DNA of 19,664 nucleotides, from assembly GCA_964578975.1 (NCBI GenBank), contig CAZOFA010000042.1, positions 1-19,664 on the forward strand. The letters run 5' to 3'. Made by a program: the position numbers and the translations under genes. This DNA comes from CAYRUP01 sp964578975. Its GTDB lineage: Bacteria > Pseudomonadota > Gammaproteobacteria > DSM-16500. The notes below the pieces were generated by a model. It did not search any database, was not told where the DNA came from, and saw only the letters and a list, made by a program, of their open reading frames with translations. Shown one piece after another: positions 15,914 through 19,664 of this stretch (position 1 is the first letter of the stretch; every line of letters begins with the position of its first letter).

Positions 15914-16516
15914 ATGAAAAATAAAATTGTTTTTGCGAGCAGTAATGCAGGAAAAATTCATGAGCTCAAAGCTTTGCTCGAAAAATTTCAGTACGACATT
16001 ATTCCTCAAGCCACATTAGGCATTCACGATGCCGATGAAACCGGTCTCACGTTTGTGGAAAATGCCTTATTAAAAGCACGTCATGCTTGTCAGCAAAGTG
16101 GCAAACCTGCCATTGCTGATGACTCAGGGCTAGTGGTCGCAGCACTCGATGGCGCGCCTGGAATTTATTCTGCGCGTTATGCAGGCGCACATGCGAATGC
16201 AAAAAAAAATATCGAGAAATTATTACAAGACATGCAAGAAGTCGATGAAAAAAATCGTCAAGCCCATTTTCATTGCACGCTGGTTTATTTAGAACATGCA
16301 GAAGATCCCGCGCCGATCATTTGTGAAGGGATTTGGTATGGAACGATTTTGCATGCGCCGACCGGCTCGGATGGATTTGGTTATGACCCAATTTTTTTTG
16401 ATGAAAACGAACAATGCAGTGCGGCCGAACTTTCACTGACCAGAAAAAATGAAATCAGTCATCGTGGGCAAGCATTACGTGAACTAATCGCTCAATTAAC
16501 AAAACGGGTGCAGTGA
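15914..16516 (+). CDS. rdgB: XTP/dITP pyrophosphatase (RdgB/HAM1)
   Basis: Hydrolyses non-canonical XTP, dITP and ITP to monophosphates, keeping them out of DNA and RNA. ASSNAGKIHEL (8-18) binds the triphosphate. ETGLTFVENALLKAR (about 42-56) supplies metal ligands. ADDSGLVV (about 68-75) carries the catalytic Asp. DGFGYDPIFF (about 152-161) and KNEISHRGQAL (about 176-186) recognise the base. At 200 residues it is full-length. GGAG (15905-15908) precedes the ATG by 5 nt and follows the yggT stop by only 1 nt. Its TGA shares one base with the ATG of the next gene, so it belongs to the proC run. Confidence 0.96.
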   Translation: MKNKIVFASSNAGKIHELKALLEKFQYDIIPQATLGIHDADETGLTFVENALLKARHACQQSGKPAIADDSGLVVAALDGAPGIYSARYAGAHANAKKNIEKLLQDMQEVDEKNRQAHFHCTLVYLEHAEDPAPIICEGIWYGTILHAPTGSDGFGYDPIFFDENEQCSAAELSLTRKNEISHRGQALRELIAQLTKRVQ

Positions 16517-17442
16517 TGAAAGCGTTGGAGGTTCTGGATCTTAAAAAAACTTACGCGAATGGTTTGGTCGCGTTAAAAGGAATTCATCTCACCGTTAATC
16601 AAGGTGATTTTTTTGCATTGTTAGGTCAAAACGGGGCGGGAAAATCAACCACGATTGGCATCGTCTGTTCTCTTGTCAATAAAACATCGGGAAAAGTGAC
16701 GGTGTTTGGTCATGACATTGATACAGACCTAGAAGCGGCAAAATCATGCATTGGTGTTGTCCCGCAAGAATTTAATTTCAATCCATTCGAAAAAATTTTG
16801 AATATCGTGATTAATCAAGCGGGCTATTACGGCATTCCGAGAAAAATAGCGTTGGGACGTGCAGAAAAATATTTAACGAAACTGGGTATTTGGAATAAGC
16901 GACATCAAAGCGCATTACAATTGTCGGGTGGTATGAAACGACGTTTAATGATTGCGCGCGCGTTAATGAATGAACCGAAATTATTAATTCTCGATGAACC
17001 GACAGCAGGTGTCGACATCGAACTGCGTCATAGTTTATGGGCATTTTTAACCGAGCTTAATCAATTAGGCACCACCATCATTTTGACCACACATTATCTT
17101 GAAGAAGCAGAGCGACTCTGTAAAAATGTCGCGATTATCGATCATGGCGAACTGATTGAAAATGCCGACATGAAATCGCTGCTCACGCGCATGAATATAC
17201 AAACGTTGATTTTGGATTTAGCTGACCCACTGGAATCCCGACCCTTTTTGCAAAATTATCCTTATCACATCATCGATCAAACGACACTTGAAGTAGAGTT
17301 ACATCAAAATCAAACGTTGAATGGATTATTCTCAGCACTCAATCAACACAATATTGTGATTACGGGCATGCGTAATAAAACAAATCGCTTAGAAGAATTA
17401 TTTGTTCGACTGATCGCAAATAATAAGAAGGCAAAACTATGA
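16516..17442 (+). CDS. yadG: ABC-2 type exporter ATP-binding subunit (YadG-like)
   Basis: Powers a two-gene ABC exporter with the next gene. Walker A is GQNGAGKS (about 37-44), Q-loop VVPQEFNFNPFE with Gln near 84, signature LSGGMKRRL (about 136-144), Walker B LLILDEPTAGVD (about 156-167), and H-loop TTHYLEEAE. The long match to E. coli YadG as I recall it, including VNQAGYYG and NRLEELFV near the end, supports orthology. I chose ATG 16516 (TGATG overlap with the rdgB stop); GTG 16513 in the same frame is possible. The stop overlaps the permease start by ATGA. Substrate is unknown; other ABC-2 pairs export drugs or polysaccharide. Confidence 0.92.
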   Translation: MKALEVLDLKKTYANGLVALKGIHLTVNQGDFFALLGQNGAGKSTTIGIVCSLVNKTSGKVTVFGHDIDTDLEAAKSCIGVVPQEFNFNPFEKILNIVINQAGYYGIPRKIALGRAEKYLTKLGIWNKRHQSALQLSGGMKRRLMIARALMNEPKLLILDEPTAGVDIELRHSLWAFLTELNQLGTTIILTTHYLEEAERLCKNVAIIDHGELIENADMKSLLTRMNIQTLILDLADPLESRPFLQNYPYHIIDQTTLEVELHQNQTLNGLFSALNQHNIVITGMRNKTNRLEELFVRLIANNKKAKL

Positions 17443-18203
17443 AAAACTGGATTGCGTTGCAAACCATTTTAACCAAGGAAATCACGCGTTTTTTACGCAT
17501 CTGGACGCAAACATTATTACCGCCTGCGATTACCATGACGCTGTATTTTATTATTTTCGGTAAATTAATCGGTTCGCAAATAAAACACATCGACGGCTAT
17601 AGTTACATGCAATACATTGTGCCTGGACTGACGTTGATGGCGATCATGACAAATGCCTATGCGAATACTTCCGCTTCTTTTTTTGGTGCGAAGTTCAGTA
17701 AAAGCGTGGAAGAAATGTTGGTCTCATCGATGCCCAGTTATATTATTTTACTCGGCTATATGTTGGGGGGAACGTTGCGCGGAATTTTAGTCGGCATCAT
17801 TGTCATTTTCATTTCTTTATTTTTTACCCATTTACATGTGCATAATATTTTGCTGGTGATTTCAATGGCGATTCTGGCCTCAATGTTATTTTCCCTGGGC
17901 GGTTTAATGAATGCCATCTACGCAAAAAAATTCGATGATATTTCATTTGTTCCCACCTTTGTGTTGGCGCCACTCACGTATTTAGGCGGCGTGTTTTATT
18001 CCATTAAACAATTATCGCCTGGTTGGCAAACGCTCTCATCGTTCAATCCGATTTTAAATATGGTCGATGCGTTCAAGTTTGCGATGTTGGGTCAATCAGA
18101 TATTAATGTGATGTTTAGTTTCAGTTTAGTGTTAGTATTATTTATTGCGCTCTTCATAGGGTGTCTTATATTATTGCAAAGAGGAATTGGGTTAAGAACT
18201 TAA
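17439..18203 (+). CDS. yadH: ABC-2 type exporter permease (YadH-like)
   Basis: Membrane half of the YadGH exporter, 254 residues with about six helices. After a short cytosolic ITRFLRIWTQTLLPPAITM (about 14-32), helices follow through ITMTLYFIIFGKLIG, TLMAIMTNAYAN, and the block FVPTFVLAPLTYLGGVFYS (about 169-187), which is the ABC-2 signature seen in E. coli YadH. AAGAAGG before the start gives good spacing. ATGA overlap with yadG indicates coupled translation. The stop codon lies within an 8-bp hairpin. Confidence 0.92.
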   Translation: MKNWIALQTILTKEITRFLRIWTQTLLPPAITMTLYFIIFGKLIGSQIKHIDGYSYMQYIVPGLTLMAIMTNAYANTSASFFGAKFSKSVEEMLVSSMPSYIILLGYMLGGTLRGILVGIIVIFISLFFTHLHVHNILLVISMAILASMLFSLGGLMNAIYAKKFDDISFVPTFVLAPLTYLGGVFYSIKQLSPGWQTLSSFNPILNMVDAFKFAMLGQSDINVMFSFSLVLVLFIALFIGCLILLQRGIGLRT

Positions 18204-18215
18204 CCCTTCGAGACG
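18189..18215. repeat. Hairpin over yadH stop merging into a partial repeat
   Basis: GGGTTAAG, two bases, CTTAACCC (18189-18206) is a perfect 8-bp inverted repeat holding the yadH TAA. Its last CCC begins CCCTTCGAGACG (18204-18215), which equals the first 12 bases of the repeat at both window edges. No U-tract follows, so termination is doubtful. Confidence 0.5.
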
Positions 18216-18225
18216 AGGTGATGCT

Positions 18226-18624
18226 ATGGAACGACATCCTAAAAGACCTGTATTTAAACATGATTTATTTTACAAAATAAAACGTCCGGGATATTTTTCT
18301 ATTGCGGGCGCGATTCGACACCTTTTGATCATTGCCATTGTGTTGGGTATTTATTATTTCATTCGCATAAACGATTATTTTCCGCTTTGGAGCAACACGA
18401 TTTATTACGCAGTGAGAATAATTATTGCGCTCGAAATTATTATTGCAGCGGCTTATTCATTATTTGTGCCCCTACTCGCGCTCGTGCTCGGCGCATTGAG
18501 TTTATATTATCTTCAAATCATTGGCACATCCATTATCTCCTTTTCTGATGCATGGCAACTTATTATAATAGGTGCAATTGGGGTTGTTCTCACTTTCATT
18601 GTGAAATCATTAAGACGTTTATAG
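18226..18624 (+). CDS. Unrecognised small membrane protein
   Basis: 132 residues: a basic N-terminus (MERHPKRPVFKHD), then about four hydrophobic helices (about 30-47, 60-80, 80-100 and 108-127) and a KSLRRL basic tail. I do not recognise the family. GAGG at 18215-18218, 7 nt before the ATG, is a good ribosome site; it overlaps the end of a partial dispersed repeat. It follows yadH by 22 nt, so it may share the same transcript. PsiE-like proteins have a similar layout but I see no signature. Real coding is supported by the Shine-Dalgarno, length, and a matching next gene. Confidence 0.65.
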   Translation: MERHPKRPVFKHDLFYKIKRPGYFSIAGAIRHLLIIAIVLGIYYFIRINDYFPLWSNTIYYAVRIIIALEIIIAAAYSLFVPLLALVLGALSLYYLQIIGTSIISFSDAWQLIIIGAIGVVLTFIVKSLRRL

Positions 18625-18635
18625 GGATGACGGCT

Positions 18636-18965
18636 ATGTTAAAACAAGTTGCTGTAATTGTTGTACTGAGTCTCATTATCATTTTAGCGATGGCGCACGC
18701 ACAAACCGGTCTTCAGTTGGTGATCTCAGCGCACGATTGGTTGTCAGACTTACTGAAACAAGTTTTTTCGGTCGGAGAAGCGGGAAATCTGATTCGCGAA
18801 TTAATCGCCTTGTTAGCCATCCCTGTCATCATTGGTTTAATTCCCGCCATGGTTTATTGGCTGGTTCGACGCGCCTGGTTTCCGTATTTTATGGATGTGG
18901 TCTTAATTGCTTGGTTGGTGCAGACGTCAGCGTTGGTGGTTCTGTATAAAGCAGTTGCTCCTTAG
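18636..18965 (+). CDS. Unrecognised small membrane or exported protein
   Basis: 109 residues. The N-terminus is a hydrophobic helix, VAVIVVLSLIIILAMAHA, that could be a signal peptide or anchor. A polar middle (about 24-54) is followed by two more helices (about 58-80 and 88-106). The frame is open upstream to 18552, but AGGGA at 18623-18627 is spaced 8 nt from ATG 18636, which I chose. It starts 11 nt after the previous stop. No family recognised. Its TAG overlaps the opposing coq7 stop by 4 nt, so no terminator separates the two genes. Confidence 0.6.
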   Translation: MLKQVAVIVVLSLIIILAMAHAQTGLQLVISAHDWLSDLLKQVFSVGEAGNLIRELIALLAIPVIIGLIPAMVYWLVRRAWFPYFMDVVLIAWLVQTSALVVLYKAVAP

Positions 18966-19609
18966 ATCCAATACGCCGTTTTCACCATGATTTTCGACGT
19001 AAAGCGCATTATTTTTTTGATCCAGGATGGTAACGAGGCTGCGCCCGCGTGAATGGCGTCATCGCGATGGGTGGCTTCATCATGATGCATTTGTTGCAGG
19101 ATTTTATAACTTTTATAATCATTGGCGGGTAATAGTTGTAGATGAGTTTCCAGATGATGCACGACTTGATTTTCGGTCTCCGCTAAAAATCCTAAACTCC
19201 ATTTGTCACCGATCAAACCGGCGGTTAATCCGATCGCAAATGAACCGATGTACCAAACGGGATTGAGATAACTGGTGTGACTGCCAAGTTCAATCAGTCT
19301 CTGGTTGCACCAGGCTAAATGATCACCTTCTTCAATTTGCGCTTGCTGCATTTTTTCTTTGATCTCAGGGCGTTGTGATACTAATCCTTGTCCCTGATAA
19401 AGTGCTTGCGCTGAGACTTCCCCCGCGTGATTGATACGCATTAAACGCGCGGCGTGTGTGCGTTGGGCGGAGGTTAATTCAGGTTCAGGTTCGTTTGCAG
19501 CGGGATATGCACGTGTTGTGGTTTTTGCAGTGGTGCAGACAGCACGTAAGGCTTGATCGATGCCCATGCAAAGATGATCGATTAATGTGTATTGGCGGTT
19601 TTGTGACAT
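18962..19609 (-). CDS. coq7: Demethoxyubiquinone hydroxylase (diiron)
   Basis: Adds the final ring hydroxyl in ubiquinone synthesis (2-polyprenyl-3-methyl-6-methoxy-benzoquinol hydroxylation); membrane-associated diiron enzyme. All ligands are visible: Glu64 (RINHAGEVSA), Glu94 and His97 (EEGDHLAW), Glu146 (LAETENQV), and Glu178 and His181 (HHDEATHR). At 215 residues it fits the bacterial Coq7 subgroup, which often carries an N-terminal extension as here (1-45). A membrane-dipping segment, IGSFAIGLTAGLIGDKWSLG, lies at 121-140. Shine-Dalgarno is weak. It implies aerobic respiration with ubiquinone. The gene converges on the small membrane-protein gene with overlapping stops. Confidence 0.96.
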   Translation of the reverse strand: MSQNRQYTLIDHLCMGIDQALRAVCTTAKTTTRAYPAANEPEPELTSAQRTHAARLMRINHAGEVSAQALYQGQGLVSQRPEIKEKMQQAQIEEGDHLAWCNQRLIELGSHTSYLNPVWYIGSFAIGLTAGLIGDKWSLGFLAETENQVVHHLETHLQLLPANDYKSYKILQQMHHDEATHRDDAIHAGAASLPSWIKKIMRFTSKIMVKTAYWI

Positions 19610-19636
19610 AGTTCATTTTCTACAGTAAAAATAGTC

Positions 19637-19664
19637 CCCTTCGAGACGCGCCCTTCGAGACGCG
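19637..19664. repeat. Two tandem repeat copies at right edge
   Basis: CCCTTCGAGACGCG occurs twice without a gap (19637-19650, 19651-19664) and runs off the window. It is the inverted equivalent of the left-edge repeat at 49-62. The missing continuation is probably the rest of the same hairpin unit. It lies upstream of coq7, about 28 nt past its start codon. Confidence 0.7.

Overview
The window looks like chromosome of an AT-rich gammaproteobacterium. The Legionellales (Coxiella/Legionella-like lineages) are my best guess, but this is inference. Reasons: demethoxyubiquinone hydroxylase Coq7, an ATP-dependent PEP carboxykinase, the yggS/proC/yggT/rdgB housekeeping set, a yadGH-type ABC exporter close to the enterobacterial pair, an HsrA-like drug exporter and a POT peptide transporter, plus short palindromic dispersed repeats. 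There are 17 protein genes with little spacing between them. I see no rRNA, tRNA, IS transposase, phage gene or CRISPR array, and no gene-free stretch over 300 bases.

Layout. Positions 1-105 hold a REP-like hairpin and the leader of a POT-family oligopeptide symporter (106-1566). A cytosolic KAP-family P-loop NTPase with an altered Walker B follows (1622-3799). Next comes a three-gene envelope block: a TpsB/ShlB outer-membrane transporter (3852-5600, minus), a divergent CHASE2 class III adenylate cyclase (5750-7951), and a convergent periplasmic FecR-domain protein (7994-8707, minus) separated from the cyclase by an intrinsic terminator. No TpsA substrate is present, so the three may form a sensing/secretion module.

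From 8778, pyrE and pyrF overlap by 4 nt and make UMP from orotate. Both read like the two halves of the fused eukaryotic UMP synthase. The last codons and stop of pyrF lie inside a dispersed palindromic repeat (10068-10138). An SseB-family gene (minus) and pckA (plus) diverge at about 10.6 kb, and yggS overlaps the pckA stop. A compound nested palindrome (12940-13057) separates yggS from a convergent DHA2 exporter (minus), which itself interrupts the usual yggS-proC-yggT neighbourhood.

A tightly coupled plus-strand run then follows: proC, yggT, rdgB, yadG, yadH, and two small unrecognised membrane-protein genes. Several of these overlap by 1-4 nt. The run starts from a good TTGAAA-N17-TATTAT promoter. 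It ends tail-to-tail, with a 4-nt overlap, against coq7 (minus). The right edge of the window lies in two tandem copies of the same repeat seen inverted at the left edge, so the window or contig may have been cut at a repeat.
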